Positions 32,396-40,948 of a stretch of DNA of 42,372 nt are shown here, piece after piece (positions within the stretch are counted from its first letter, which is position 1; each line of letters starts with the position of its first letter). The translations under genes were made by a program, and so were the position numbers. Source of the stretch: Streptomyces sp. rh34 (GTDB lineage: Bacteria; Actinomycetota; Actinomycetes; Streptomycetales; Streptomycetaceae); the NCBI RefSeq assembly GCF_002551245.1, contig NZ_NTGZ01000032.1, positions 1 through 42,372 on the forward strand. Reading direction: 5' to 3'. The notes under the pieces are model-generated. The model saw only the letters and a list, made by a program, of their open reading frames with translations. It made no database searches and was not told the origin of the DNA.

Positions 32396-34018
32396 ATGCA
32401 GCAGGCACCGGTCCTGGCGAGCGCGGCCGATCCCGCCTCGGAGGCCTGGCAGGCCAACGAGGCGGCTCATCGCGCGCTCTCCGACGAGCTGGCGGGGCGC
32501 CTCGCCACGGCACGGCTGGGCGGGGGTGAGAAGGCGCGGGCCCGCCACGAGGCGCGCGGCAAGCTGCTCCCCCGGGACCGGGTGGACACCCTCCTCGACC
32601 CGGGCTCGCCGTTCCTGGAGCTGGCCCCGCTGGCTGCCGAGGGGCTGTACGGGGGCGCCGCCCCGGCCGCCGGGGTGATCGCCGGGATCGGGCGGGTCAG
32701 CGGCCGGGAGTGCGTGATCGTCGCCAATGACGCGACCGTCAAGGGCGGCACGTACTACCCGATGACCGTGAAGAAGCACCTGCGCGCCCAGGAAGTCGCG
32801 CTGGAGAATCGTCTCCCCTGCCTCTATCTGGTCGACTCGGGCGGCGCGTTCCTGCCGATGCAGGACGAGGTCTTCCCCGACCGGGACCACTTCGGGCGGA
32901 TCTTCTACAACCAGGCCCGGATGTCGGGGGCCGGCATTCCGCAGATCGCGGCGGTACTGGGTTCCTGCACGGCGGGCGGGGCGTACGTCCCGGCGATGAG
33001 CGACGAGGCCGTGATCGTCCGCAACCAGGGCACGATCTTCCTCGGCGGCCCCCCGCTGGTGAAGGCCGCCACCGGCGAGGTCGTCACGGCGGAGGAGCTG
33101 GGCGGCGGCGAGGTCCACTCCCGTACGTCGGGGGTCACCGACCATCTCGCGGAGGACGACGCGCACGCCCTGCGGATCGTCCGCAACATCGTCGCGACCC
33201 TCCCGGACCGTGCCCCGCTCCCCTGGTCGGTCGAGCCGGCCGAGGAGCCGAAGGTGGACCCGGCCGGTCTGTACGGGGCGGTCCCGGTGGACTCCCGCAC
33301 CCCGTACGACGTGCGCGAGATCATCGCCCGGGTGGTGGACGGCTCGCGCTTCCAGGAGTTCAAGGCGGAGTACGGCACGACGCTGATCACCGGCTTCGCC
33401 CGGATCCACGGCCACCCGGTCGGGATCGTCGCGAACAACGGGATCCTGTTCTCCGAGTCGGCCCAGAAGGGCGCGCACTTCATCGAACTGTGCGACCAGC
33501 GGGGCATCCCGCTCGTCTTCCTCCAGAACATCTCCGGCTTCATGGTCGGCCGGGACTACGAGGCGGGCGGCATCGCCAAGCACGGCGCGAAGATGGTCAC
33601 GGCGGTGGCCTGCACCCGCGTGCCGAAGCTGACGGTCGTGGTCGGCGGTTCGTACGGCGCGGGCAACTACTCCATGTGCGGCCGGGCCTACAGCCCCCGC
33701 TTCCTGTGGATGTGGCCGAACGCCAAGATCTCGGTGATGGGCGGCGAGCAGGCCGCCTCCGTGCTGGCCACCGTCAAGCGCGACCAGCTCGGCGACGACT
33801 GGAGCGCCGAGGACGAGGAGACGTTCAAGGCCCCGATCCGCGCCCAGTACGAGACCCAGGGCAACGCCTACTACGCGACCGCCCGGCTCTGGGACGACGG
33901 CGTGATCGACCCCGTGGACACCCGGCAGGTCCTGGGCCTCGCGCTCACGGCCTGCGCCAATGCCCCGCTGCCCCAGAAGGACCCGGCCGGGCCCGGCTTC
34001 GGCGTCTTCCGGATGTGA
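32396..34018 (+). CDS. Acyl-CoA carboxylase beta subunit (probable methylcrotonyl-CoA carboxyltransferase)
   Basis: ATG 32396 (540 residues) follows AAGGGGG; the upstream open frame to 32360 is not needed. Carboxyltransferase marks are [76 protein letters not shown], and in the second half [20 protein letters not shown] and [18 protein letters not shown] with the later [16 protein letters not shown]. The length and sequence fit the LiuB/MCC-beta branch, which transfers the carboxyl group to methylcrotonyl-CoA in leucine breakdown. The next gene encodes its biotin partner, 7 bp away. Confidence 0.92.
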   Translation: MQQAPVLASAADPASEAWQANEAAHRALSDELAGRLATARLGGGEKARARHEARGKLLPRDRVDTLLDPGSPFLELAPLAAEGLYGGAAPAAGVIAGIGRVSGRECVIVANDATVKGGTYYPMTVKKHLRAQEVALENRLPCLYLVDSGGAFLPMQDEVFPDRDHFGRIFYNQARMSGAGIPQIAAVLGSCTAGGAYVPAMSDEAVIVRNQGTIFLGGPPLVKAATGEVVTAEELGGGEVHSRTSGVTDHLAEDDAHALRIVRNIVATLPDRAPLPWSVEPAEEPKVDPAGLYGAVPVDSRTPYDVREIIARVVDGSRFQEFKAEYGTTLITGFARIHGHPVGIVANNGILFSESAQKGAHFIELCDQRGIPLVFLQNISGFMVGRDYEAGGIAKHGAKMVTAVACTRVPKLTVVVGGSYGAGNYSMCGRAYSPRFLWMWPNAKISVMGGEQAASVLATVKRDQLGDDWSAEDEETFKAPIRAQYETQGNAYYATARLWDDGVIDPVDTRQVLGLALTACANAPLPQKDPAGPGFGVFRM

Positions 34019-34025
34019 GGAACAG

Positions 34026-35978
34026 ATGACGATGTTCGACACCGTTCTGGTCGCCAACCGCGGCGAGATCGCGGTCCGGGTGATCCGGACCCTGCGGGAG
34101 CAGGGGGTGCGCTCGGTCGCGGTCTTCAGCGACGCGGACGCGGACGCCCGCCATGTACGGGAGGCGGACACGGCGGTCCGGATCGGCCCGCCGCCCGCGT
34201 CCGAGAGCTATCTGAACGTGGCCGCGCTCCTGGAGGCGGCCCGCCGCACGGGCGCGCAGGCCGTGCACCCCGGGTACGGGTTCCTGGCGGAGAACGCCGG
34301 CTTCGCCCAGGCGTGCGCGGACGCGGGGCTGGTCTTCATCGGCCCGCCCGCCTCCGCGATCTCCCTCATGGGCGACAAGATCCGGGCCAAGGAGACGGTC
34401 GCGGCGGCCGGGGTCCCGGTCGTGCCCGGCTCCTCCGGGAGCGGCCTGACCGATGCCCAACTGGAGGAAGCGGCACGGGAGATCGGCGTGCCGGTCCTCC
34501 TGAAGCCCTCGGCGGGCGGCGGCGGCAAGGGCATGCGCCTGGTCCGCGACGCGGCGGTGCTGGCGGAGGAGATCGCGGCGGCCCGCCGCGAGGCACGCGC
34601 CTCCTTCGGCGACGACACCCTCCTCGTGGAGCGGTGGATCGACCGGCCGCGCCACATCGAGATCCAGGTGCTGGCCGACGCCCACGGCAACGTGATCCAC
34701 CTCGGCGAGCGCGAGTGCTCGCTCCAGCGCCGCCACCAGAAGATCATCGAGGAGGCCCCGTCGGTCTTCCTCGACGAGGAGACCCGGGCGGCGATGGGCG
34801 AGGCGGCCGTGCAGGCGGCGCGCTCCTGCGGGTATGCGGGCGCGGGCACGGTGGAATTCATCGTCCCGGGTGACGACCCGGCCTCGTACTACTTCATGGA
34901 GATGAACACCCGCCTCCAGGTCGAGCACCCGGTCACCGAGCTGATCACCGGCCTGGACCTGGTGGAGTGGCAGCTGCGGGTGGCGTCCGGCGAGCGACTG
35001 CCGTACGCGCAGGAGGACATCACCCTGACCGGCTGGGCGATCGAGGCCCGCGTCTGCGCCGAGGACCCCTCCCGGGGCTTCCTGCCGTCCGGCGGTACGG
35101 TGCTGGCGCTGCGCGAGCCGCAGGGCGGCGGGGTGCGGACGGACTCGGGGCTCAGCGAGGGCGTGCCGGTGGGCAGCCTGTACGACCCGATGCTGTCGAA
35201 GGTCATCGCGTACGGCCCCGACCGCGCGAGCGCGCTGCGCAAACTGCGGGCGGCCCTCGCGGACACGGTCATCCTCGGCGTCCCGACCAACGCGGGCTTC
35301 CTGCGCCGTCTGCTGGCCCACCCGGACGTGGTCTCCGGCGACCTGGACACCGGGCTGGTGGAGCGCGAGGCGGAGGGCCTGGTGCCGGACGGGGTGCCGG
35401 ACGAGGTGTACGCGGCGGCTGCGGCGGTCCGCCGGGAGGCGCTGGCCCCCCGGCCGGACGCGGGCGGCTGGACGGACCCGTTCTCGGTGCCGAGCGGGTG
35501 GCGCACGGGCGGTGTGCGGGCGCCGTTGCTCTTCCCGCTGCGCGTAGGGGGAGCTGAACCCGTCACTCGGAGCGCGCCGGCCTCCGCGACGGTCACGCAC
35601 GACCGGGTCACCGTCGAACTCGACGGCACGGTGGGCCACTTCCACCGCTCCGGGGACTGGCTCGGCCGGGACGGCGACACCTGGCACGTCCAGGACCACG
35701 ATCCGGTGGAGGCGTCCCTGAGCGGGGCGGGCCGGAGCGGGGCGGACACGCTGGCGGCCCCGATGCCGGGCACGGTCACGGTGGTGAAGGTCGCCGTCGG
35801 CGACGAGGTCGAGGCCGGGCAGAGCCTGCTCGTGGTGGAGGCGATGAAGATGGAGCACGTGATCTCCGCCCCGCACGCGGGGACCGTCACCGAGCTGGAC
35901 GTCACGGCGGGTGCGACGGTCGCGATGGACCAGATCCTGGCGGTAGTGGTCCCCGTAGCGGCCGAGGAGGGCTCATGA
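34026..35978 (+). CDS. Acyl-CoA carboxylase alpha subunit (biotin carboxylase plus biotinyl domain)
   Basis: ATG 34026 follows GAGGAACAG and gives 650 residues. Residues 1 to about 445 are biotin carboxylase: [34 protein letters not shown], then the ATP-grasp loop [13 protein letters not shown] and [15 protein letters not shown] linker region is followed by the C-terminal biotinyl domain, with the acceptor lysine K608 in EAMKMEHV. It carboxylates its biotin with ATP and bicarbonate and passes it to the carboxyltransferase from the preceding gene. The stop overlaps the HMG-CoA lyase start (ATGA), so the operon is tightly coupled. This fits the LiuD/MCC-alpha role. Confidence 0.94.
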   Translation: MTMFDTVLVANRGEIAVRVIRTLREQGVRSVAVFSDADADARHVREADTAVRIGPPPASESYLNVAALLEAARRTGAQAVHPGYGFLAENAGFAQACADAGLVFIGPPASAISLMGDKIRAKETVAAAGVPVVPGSSGSGLTDAQLEEAAREIGVPVLLKPSAGGGGKGMRLVRDAAVLAEEIAAARREARASFGDDTLLVERWIDRPRHIEIQVLADAHGNVIHLGERECSLQRRHQKIIEEAPSVFLDEETRAAMGEAAVQAARSCGYAGAGTVEFIVPGDDPASYYFMEMNTRLQVEHPVTELITGLDLVEWQLRVASGERLPYAQEDITLTGWAIEARVCAEDPSRGFLPSGGTVLALREPQGGGVRTDSGLSEGVPVGSLYDPMLSKVIAYGPDRASALRKLRAALADTVILGVPTNAGFLRRLLAHPDVVSGDLDTGLVEREAEGLVPDGVPDEVYAAAAAVRREALAPRPDAGGWTDPFSVPSGWRTGGVRAPLLFPLRVGGAEPVTRSAPASATVTHDRVTVELDGTVGHFHRSGDWLGRDGDTWHVQDHDPVEASLSGAGRSGADTLAAPMPGTVTVVKVAVGDEVEAGQSLLVVEAMKMEHVISAPHAGTVTELDVTAGATVAMDQILAVVVPVAAEEGS

Positions 35979-36946
35979 CCCCGCGCACGCTCCCGATGAC
36001 TCTCCCGGCCCCCGGGCTGCCGGCCCGGGTCCGGATCCACGAGGTGGGGGCACGGGACGGCCTCCAGAACGAGAAGGGGATCGTTCCGACGGAGGTGAAG
36101 GCGGAGTTCATCCGCCGGCTGGCGGTGGCCGGCCTGACCACCATCGAGGCGACGAGCTTCGTGCACCCGAAGTGGGTACCCCAACTGGCGGACGCGGAAG
36201 CCCTGTTCCCGCTCCTCGGGGAGATCGCGGACGTGGGCGACGTCTCCCTCCCGGTCCTCGTGCCGAACGAACGCGGGCTGGACCGTGCGCTGGCGCTCGG
36301 GGCCCGGTCGATCGCGGTGTTCGGCTCGGCGACGGAGACGTTCGCCGCGCGCAACCTGAACCGGACCGTGGACGAGTCGCTGGCCATGTTCGAGCCGGTG
36401 GTGGCCCGCGCCAAGGCGGAGAAGGCGCACGTCCGCGGCTATCTGTCGATGTGCTTCGGCGACCCGTGGGAAGGCGCGGTGCCGGTGGCGCGGGTGGTCC
36501 GGGTCGCGAAAGCGCTGATGGACCTGGGCTGCGACGAGCTGTCGCTGGGCGACACCATCGGAGTGGCGACGCCGGGCCACGTGTCGGCACTGCTGACAGC
36601 GCTGAACGAGGCGGCCGTCCCCACGGACTCCATCGGCGTCCACTTCCACGACACGTACGGCCAGGCGCTGTCCAACACCCTGGCGGCACTCCAGCACGGG
36701 GTGAGCACGGTCGACGCCTCGGCGGGCGGCCTGGGCGGCTGCCCGTACGCGAAGAGCGCCACGGGCAATCTCGCCACCGAGGACCTCGTGTGGATGCTCG
36801 ACGGCCTCGGCATCGAAACGGGCGTCGACCTGGGTGAGTTGACCGCCACCAGCGTCTGGATGGCCGGACACCTGGGCCGGCCGAGCCCATCCCGCACGGT
36901 CCGCGCCCTGACCCCTTCCTCTTCTTCCCCCTCCGACAAGGAGTGA
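35975..36946 (+). CDS. hmgL: Hydroxymethylglutaryl-CoA lyase
   Basis: The 323-residue enzyme splits HMG-CoA into acetyl-CoA and acetoacetate, the last step of leucine breakdown. It shows the DRE-TIM plan: [21 protein letters not shown] (metal-binding RDG and Glu), [40 protein letters not shown] (His pair), and the signature [21 protein letters not shown] with the catalytic cysteine. The start ATG 35975 overlaps the preceding stop. The acdH-like gene follows after 7 bp. Confidence 0.94.
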   Translation: MTPRTLPMTLPAPGLPARVRIHEVGARDGLQNEKGIVPTEVKAEFIRRLAVAGLTTIEATSFVHPKWVPQLADAEALFPLLGEIADVGDVSLPVLVPNERGLDRALALGARSIAVFGSATETFAARNLNRTVDESLAMFEPVVARAKAEKAHVRGYLSMCFGDPWEGAVPVARVVRVAKALMDLGCDELSLGDTIGVATPGHVSALLTALNEAAVPTDSIGVHFHDTYGQALSNTLAALQHGVSTVDASAGGLGGCPYAKSATGNLATEDLVWMLDGLGIETGVDLGELTATSVWMAGHLGRPSPSRTVRALTPSSSSPSDKE

Positions 36947-36953
36947 GCTACCC

Positions 36954-38120
36954 ATGTCCCTGGACCACCGGCTGACCGCCGAGCACGAGGAACTGCGCCG
37001 CACGGTCGAGGCGTTCGCGCACGACGTCGTCGCGCCGAAGATCGGCGACTTCTACGAGCGCCATGAATTCCCGTACGAGATCGTGCGCGAGATGGGCCGC
37101 ATGGGCCTGTTCGGGCTGCCGTTCCCGGAGGAGTACGGCGGTATGGGCGGCGACTACCTGGCGCTCGGGATCGCCCTGGAGGAGCTGGCCCGGGTCGACT
37201 CCTCGGTGGCGATCACCCTGGAGGCGGGGGTCTCGCTGGGTGCGATGCCGCTGCACCTGTTCGGCACGGAGGAGCAGAAGCGGCAGTGGCTGCCGAAGCT
37301 CTGCTCGGGCGAGGCGCTCGGCGCGTTCGGCCTGACCGAGCCGGACGGCGGCTCGGACGCGGGCGGCACACGGACGACGGCGGTGCTGGACCAGGCAACG
37401 AACGAGTGGGTCATCAACGGCTCGAAGTGCTTCATCACCAACTCCGGTACGGACATCACCGAGTTGGTGACGGTGACGGCTGTGACGGGCCGTAAGGAGG
37501 ACGGCCGCCCCCGGATCTCCGCGATCATCGTCCCCTCCGGCACCCCGGGCTTCACGGTCGCCGCCCCCTACTCGAAGGTCGGCTGGAACGCCTCGGACAC
37601 CCGGGAGTTGTCCTTCTCCGACGTCCGTGTCCCGGCGGCGAACCTCCTGGGCGAGGAGGGCCGCGGCTACGCACAGTTCCTGCGCATCCTGGACGAGGGC
37701 CGGGTCGCGATCTCGGCACTGGCCACGGGCCTGGCGCAGGGCTGTGTGGACGAGTCGGTGAAGTACGCGGCCGAACGCCACGCGTTCGGCAAGCCGATCG
37801 GCGCGAACCAGGCCATCCAGTTCAAGATCGCCGACATGGAGATGCGCGCCCACATGGCGCGGGTGGGCTGGCGCGACGCGGCCTCGCGGCTGGTGGCGGG
37901 CGAACCGTTCAAGAAGGAGGCGGCGATCGCGAAGCTGTACTCCTCGACGGTCGCGGTGGACAACGCCCGGGAGGCGACGCAGATCCACGGCGGCTACGGC
38001 TTCATGAACGAGTACCCGGTGGCGCGGATGTGGCGCGACTCGAAGATCCTGGAGATCGGCGAGGGGACGAGCGAGGTGCAGCGGATGCTGATCGCACGGG
38101 AGTTGGGGCTGCCGGGCTGA
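36954..38120 (+). CDS. acdH: Branched-chain/short-chain acyl-CoA dehydrogenase (AcdH-like)
   Basis: The 388-residue enzyme starts at ATG 36954 after AAGGAGTGAGC. Family marks are AFGLTEPDGGSDAGGTRTTA, GSKCFITNSGTD, KYAAERHAFGKPI, and HGGYGFMNEYPVARMWRDSKILEIGEGTSEVQR (in parts). Glu370 in GEGTSE is at the catalytic site used by short/medium-chain and AcdH-type enzymes. Classic isovaleryl-CoA dehydrogenases have Ala or Gly there, so AcdH (broad branched-chain use) fits better. It would make methylcrotonyl-CoA and related enoyl-CoAs, feeding the carboxylase and HMG-CoA lyase encoded just before it. In S. coelicolor acdH, as I recall, adjoins the same genes. Confidence 0.88.
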   Translation: MSLDHRLTAEHEELRRTVEAFAHDVVAPKIGDFYERHEFPYEIVREMGRMGLFGLPFPEEYGGMGGDYLALGIALEELARVDSSVAITLEAGVSLGAMPLHLFGTEEQKRQWLPKLCSGEALGAFGLTEPDGGSDAGGTRTTAVLDQATNEWVINGSKCFITNSGTDITELVTVTAVTGRKEDGRPRISAIIVPSGTPGFTVAAPYSKVGWNASDTRELSFSDVRVPAANLLGEEGRGYAQFLRILDEGRVAISALATGLAQGCVDESVKYAAERHAFGKPIGANQAIQFKIADMEMRAHMARVGWRDAASRLVAGEPFKKEAAIAKLYSSTVAVDNAREATQIHGGYGFMNEYPVARMWRDSKILEIGEGTSEVQRMLIARELGLPG

Positions 38121-38165
38121 TCTGCCGCCTCCCGATACCGCGAGACTGCCGACCGGCCGCCGTAG

Positions 38166-39056
38166 ATGTGTTCACCGCGGCCGGGGCGGCTGTGTCAACA
38201 GAGGGTCACCTGTCGCCATCCGGCGGCACGAGGTCGGGGCACAGCGAATGCCCGCACTTGCAGGGCGGCCAAGTGGCGAGACCTGGCCGACAAGCTGGCC
38301 GAACGCATCAGGAGCGGCGAGTACGCGCCGGGCCGGCAGTTGCCGCACATCAGGGATCTCGTGGCAACTGGCGAGGGCTCCAAATCGACGGTCCATGCGG
38401 CATACAGGGCGCTGGAGGCGGAAGGCCTGGTCACCTCGTCGCGCGGCCATGGCACCGTCGTTCGACCGCCGGCCGCGCTCAAGCGGCTGGGCATCGACCG
38501 CTACGACAAGGCGAAGTGGCGCGACGGCGACGAAGTCGCCTTCATCGCCGACCGTGTCGCCTCGGGGCGACCCCACAACCGTGGTGACCAGACGCAGACG
38601 GTCAACCGCGTCCAGGCGACAACAACGGTTGCCGTCGCCCTTGGCCTGGAGCCGGGATCCGATGTGTACGCGCGTGCTCGCCTGGTCAAGGAGAGCGGCC
38701 ACCCAACCCACACCATGACCAGCTACTACCGCCCCGAACACGTCGAGGGAACACGCCTCGTCGACCCGACACCCGGCCCTGCGGGCCGTGGTGGAGGGTT
38801 CCGCGTCCTGTACGACGCCGGGTACGAGATCGACCACATGCGCGAGGACCTCTTCGCCCGCTCCGCGACGCCGGAAGAGGTGAAACTTCTCCAACTTCCG
38901 AGCGGCGAAGCCGTGGTGGAGCTCCATCGAACCACCTCCACCGCAGACGGAACGGTGGTCGAGTTCGCCATCGGGGTACATGCGGCATCCAGGTTCCGGT
39001 GGACATACGAGTTCGCGGTACCGGACTCCGCGCGAAAGAAGGGCAATGCGTCATGA
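38166..39056 (+). CDS. GntR-family regulator with UTRA domain
   Basis: The winged helix is clear: AAKWRDLADKLAERIRSGEYAPGRQLP, then VATGEGSKSTVHAAYRALEAEGLVTSSRGHGTVVRPP, followed by a UTRA ligand domain (VNRVQATTTVAVALGLEPGSDVYARARLV, later LFARSATPEEVKLLQLPSGEAVVELHRTT). The start is a problem. The only ATG in frame, 38166, adds about 34 residues of untypical sequence before AAKWRD and has no clear ribosome site, while ATG 38248 lies in another frame. A start-region frameshift or a mutated start codon is possible. It overlaps the YdcF gene by 4 bp, so the two are probably co-transcribed. Confidence 0.75.
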   Translation: MCSPRPGRLCQQRVTCRHPAARGRGTANARTCRAAKWRDLADKLAERIRSGEYAPGRQLPHIRDLVATGEGSKSTVHAAYRALEAEGLVTSSRGHGTVVRPPAALKRLGIDRYDKAKWRDGDEVAFIADRVASGRPHNRGDQTQTVNRVQATTTVAVALGLEPGSDVYARARLVKESGHPTHTMTSYYRPEHVEGTRLVDPTPGPAGRGGGFRVLYDAGYEIDHMREDLFARSATPEEVKLLQLPSGEAVVELHRTTSTADGTVVEFAIGVHAASRFRWTYEFAVPDSARKKGNAS

Positions 39057-39700
39057 TCTCCAACCAGTCCTGGTCGGACGCCCGGCAGGTGTGGGATCAC
39101 CACCTCATGCGCCACACCCCCCACCCCTGCTCGGTCATCATCGGGCTCGGCAGCCATGACCTCGGCGTGGCCGACGCATCGGCGGGGTTCTACCTGCGCG
39201 GGCTGGCCCCCGTCATCGTGTTCACCGGATCGACCAGCTCCACCACCCGCGACCGGATGCCGCGCGGCGAGGCCGCGCACTACCGGGAGCGGGCCCTCGA
39301 ACTCGGCGTACCGGACTCCGCCGTGCTGGTCGAGCCGCGAGCCCGTAACACCGGTGAGAACATCCGCTTCTCGCGGACCGTCTTGGACGCGGCAGGCGTG
39401 AACGTGGACTCCGTACTGCTGGTCAGCAAGCCGTACGAGGAGCGACGGGCGTACGCCACGGCCCGCAAGCTATGGCCGAGGGTCGACATCGTGAGCGCGT
39501 CGAGTCCGATGACCTTCGAGGAGTACGCGGCCACAATCGGGGACGACCGGATGGTCGTCGACATGCTCGTCGGGACCCTGCAACGGCTGCTCGTGTATCC
39601 GGCGCAGGGCTTCATGATCGAGCAGCCCGTCCCGGACGAGGTCGCGGCGGCCTACGAACGGCTGGTCGAGGCCGGGTTCACGAGTCGGCTGATCCCGTAG
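39053..39700 (+). CDS. YdcF/SanA-type (DUF218) protein
   Basis: ATG 39053 overlaps the GntR stop (ATGA) and is preceded by GAAGGG; 215 residues. DUF218 marks are visible: CSVIIGLGSHDLGVADASAGFYLRGLAPVIVFTG near the start, then EAAHYRERALELGVPDSAVLVEPRARNTGENIRFSR and VLLVSKPYEERRAYATARKLWP. Relatives include E. coli YdcF and SanA/ElyC, linked to cell-envelope steps or S-adenosylmethionine binding. No membrane span is seen, so it should be cytoplasmic. Function not known. Confidence 0.88.
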   Translation: MISNQSWSDARQVWDHHLMRHTPHPCSVIIGLGSHDLGVADASAGFYLRGLAPVIVFTGSTSSTTRDRMPRGEAAHYRERALELGVPDSAVLVEPRARNTGENIRFSRTVLDAAGVNVDSVLLVSKPYEERRAYATARKLWPRVDIVSASSPMTFEEYAATIGDDRMVVDMLVGTLQRLLVYPAQGFMIEQPVPDEVAAAYERLVEAGFTSRLIP

Positions 39701-39735
39701 GGCGACGCCGCACTCGCGGCCCGGAGGCCTCCGCC

Positions 39736-40278
39736 TCAGCGCCAGGCGTGGCGGATCTTCAGCCGCCCGTATCCCAGCGCCCCCGAGAAGCGGATGCGCG
39801 GCGCGCCGGGACGGGTCGGCTGCCGGGGCCTGTAGCGCAGGTCCTTCCAGCCGGTCGCCACTCCCTCGACCTCGACGATCGCGTCGCGCGGGACGGTGAT
39901 GCCCGCGTTGCCGGTGCCGAGGCTCAGCTCGATGTCGACGACCGGATATTCGATGATCGCCCGGGACAGGTCCAGACGCACCCGCCCGAAGGCGGACTCG
40001 ACCTTGAGGACGCGGGGCACCCGCCATGCGCCGCGCCGCTTGATCCGTCCGCCGGCGGCGGCGATCGTCGACGTGGTGCCCGGGTCCTCCGCCGGGAGCG
40101 GGTCCAGGGCCGCCGCGAGCTCGCCGTGTGTCGTGGCGGTCAGCACCCGGCCGAGGCGCTCGTCCATCTCCTCGTGCGAGATGTGCTCCTCGGCGTACGC
40201 CTCCCGCACCCGCCGCACGGCACTCTCGCGGTCGTCCTCGCTCACGCGTGAAACGGCGTTTCCCTGGGGTGAGTTCAC
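39736..40278 (-). CDS. DUF1707 (SHOCT-like) domain protein
   Basis: The 180-residue protein starts at GTG 40278 after a GGGGCGG run; an internal in-frame GTG at 40245 (VSEDDRESAVRRV) is an alternative. Residues about 12-63 are the DUF1707 domain: SEDDRESAVRRVREAYAEEHISHEEMDERLGRVLTATTHGEL (in parts). The second half is beta-rich (VPRVLKVESAFGRVRLDLSRA, VVDIELSLGTGNAGITVPRDA) and looks like the cell-wall-active antibiotic-response (DUF2154-type) fold. No membrane helix is seen between the parts, unlike many relatives. Function unknown; typical actinobacterial family. Confidence 0.85.
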   Translation of the reverse strand: MNSPQGNAVSRVSEDDRESAVRRVREAYAEEHISHEEMDERLGRVLTATTHGELAAALDPLPAEDPGTTSTIAAAGGRIKRRGAWRVPRVLKVESAFGRVRLDLSRAIIEYPVVDIELSLGTGNAGITVPRDAIVEVEGVATGWKDLRYRPRQPTRPGAPRIRFSGALGYGRLKIRHAWR

Positions 40279-40331
40279 CGCCCCACTTTAGTGCGGCCCC
40301 GGCGGCGCGGACATGGTGAAGACCCGCGTTC

Positions 40332-40775
40332 TCAGGAGGCCGACGCCTCTACTTCCTTGCGTGCGTCGTAGTCGGCACGCGCACTCGCGATCTCCTGCTG
40401 GTGGCTCTCGGTCCAGTCGACCAGGGCCCTGATCGTCGTGTGCAGCGTCGCGCCCAGCTCCGTCAGCTCGTACTCCACCCGGGGCGGGACGACAGGGTAG
40501 ACCGTGCGCCGCACCAGCCCGTCCCGTTCGAGCTGGCGCAGGGTCACCGTCAGCATGCGCTGGCTGATGCCCTCGATCAGCCGGCGCAGCTCGGAGAAGC
40601 GCAGCGTGCGGCGTTCCAGGTGGGCGATGGCGAGGAGCGACCACTTGTCCGCGACGCGGTCGAGGATCTGCCGCACCTCGCATCCCTCGCGGACGTCCCA
40701 CTGGCTGATGTCGTAGTCCTGCGCGGCGCCGGTATCCGCGCAGTTACTCGGTGACTTCGAAGTGCCTTCTTCCAT
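40332..40775 (-). CDS. HxlR-family regulator
   Basis: ATG 40775 (MEEGTSKSPSNC; 147 residues) is used. GGGGAGG lies only one base before it, closer than usual, so a start further down is possible. The HxlR winged helix is clear: VRQILDRVADKWSLLAIAHLERRTLRFSELRRLIEGISQRMLTVTLRQLERDGLVRRTVYPVVPPRVEYELTELG (in parts). Members sense redox, aldehydes or phenolics, and Cys45 and Cys65 (SNC, GCEV) lie before or at the domain start. It is divergent from the MFS exporter gene, 173 bp apart, and likely controls it. Confidence 0.9.
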   Translation of the reverse strand: MEEGTSKSPSNCADTGAAQDYDISQWDVREGCEVRQILDRVADKWSLLAIAHLERRTLRFSELRRLIEGISQRMLTVTLRQLERDGLVRRTVYPVVPPRVEYELTELGATLHTTIRALVDWTESHQQEIASARADYDARKEVEASAS

Positions 40776-40948
40776 ACCTCCCCACGGTGCCGCAAGCTTC
40801 GAGTGGTTACAAGAGGGAACCGACCGGCACTTCGGTAACTCGGCGCTGCCACACCCTGCTTGAGGTCTCCGCACAGCAAATCCGTTCCACGCGACCGCCG
40901 TTGCGGTGACTCGCCATGTCCATTCGTCCGCTTACAAGGAGAAGTCCC
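40776..40948. promoter_or_regulatory. Divergent promoter region of the HxlR and MFS genes
   Basis: This 173-bp gap should hold both promoters and the HxlR operator. One candidate is GTTAC (40806-40810) with its reverse complement GTAAC (40835-40839), 24 bp apart. AAGGAG at 40936-40941 is the MFS ribosome site. No promoter elements can be named with confidence. Confidence 0.45.
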
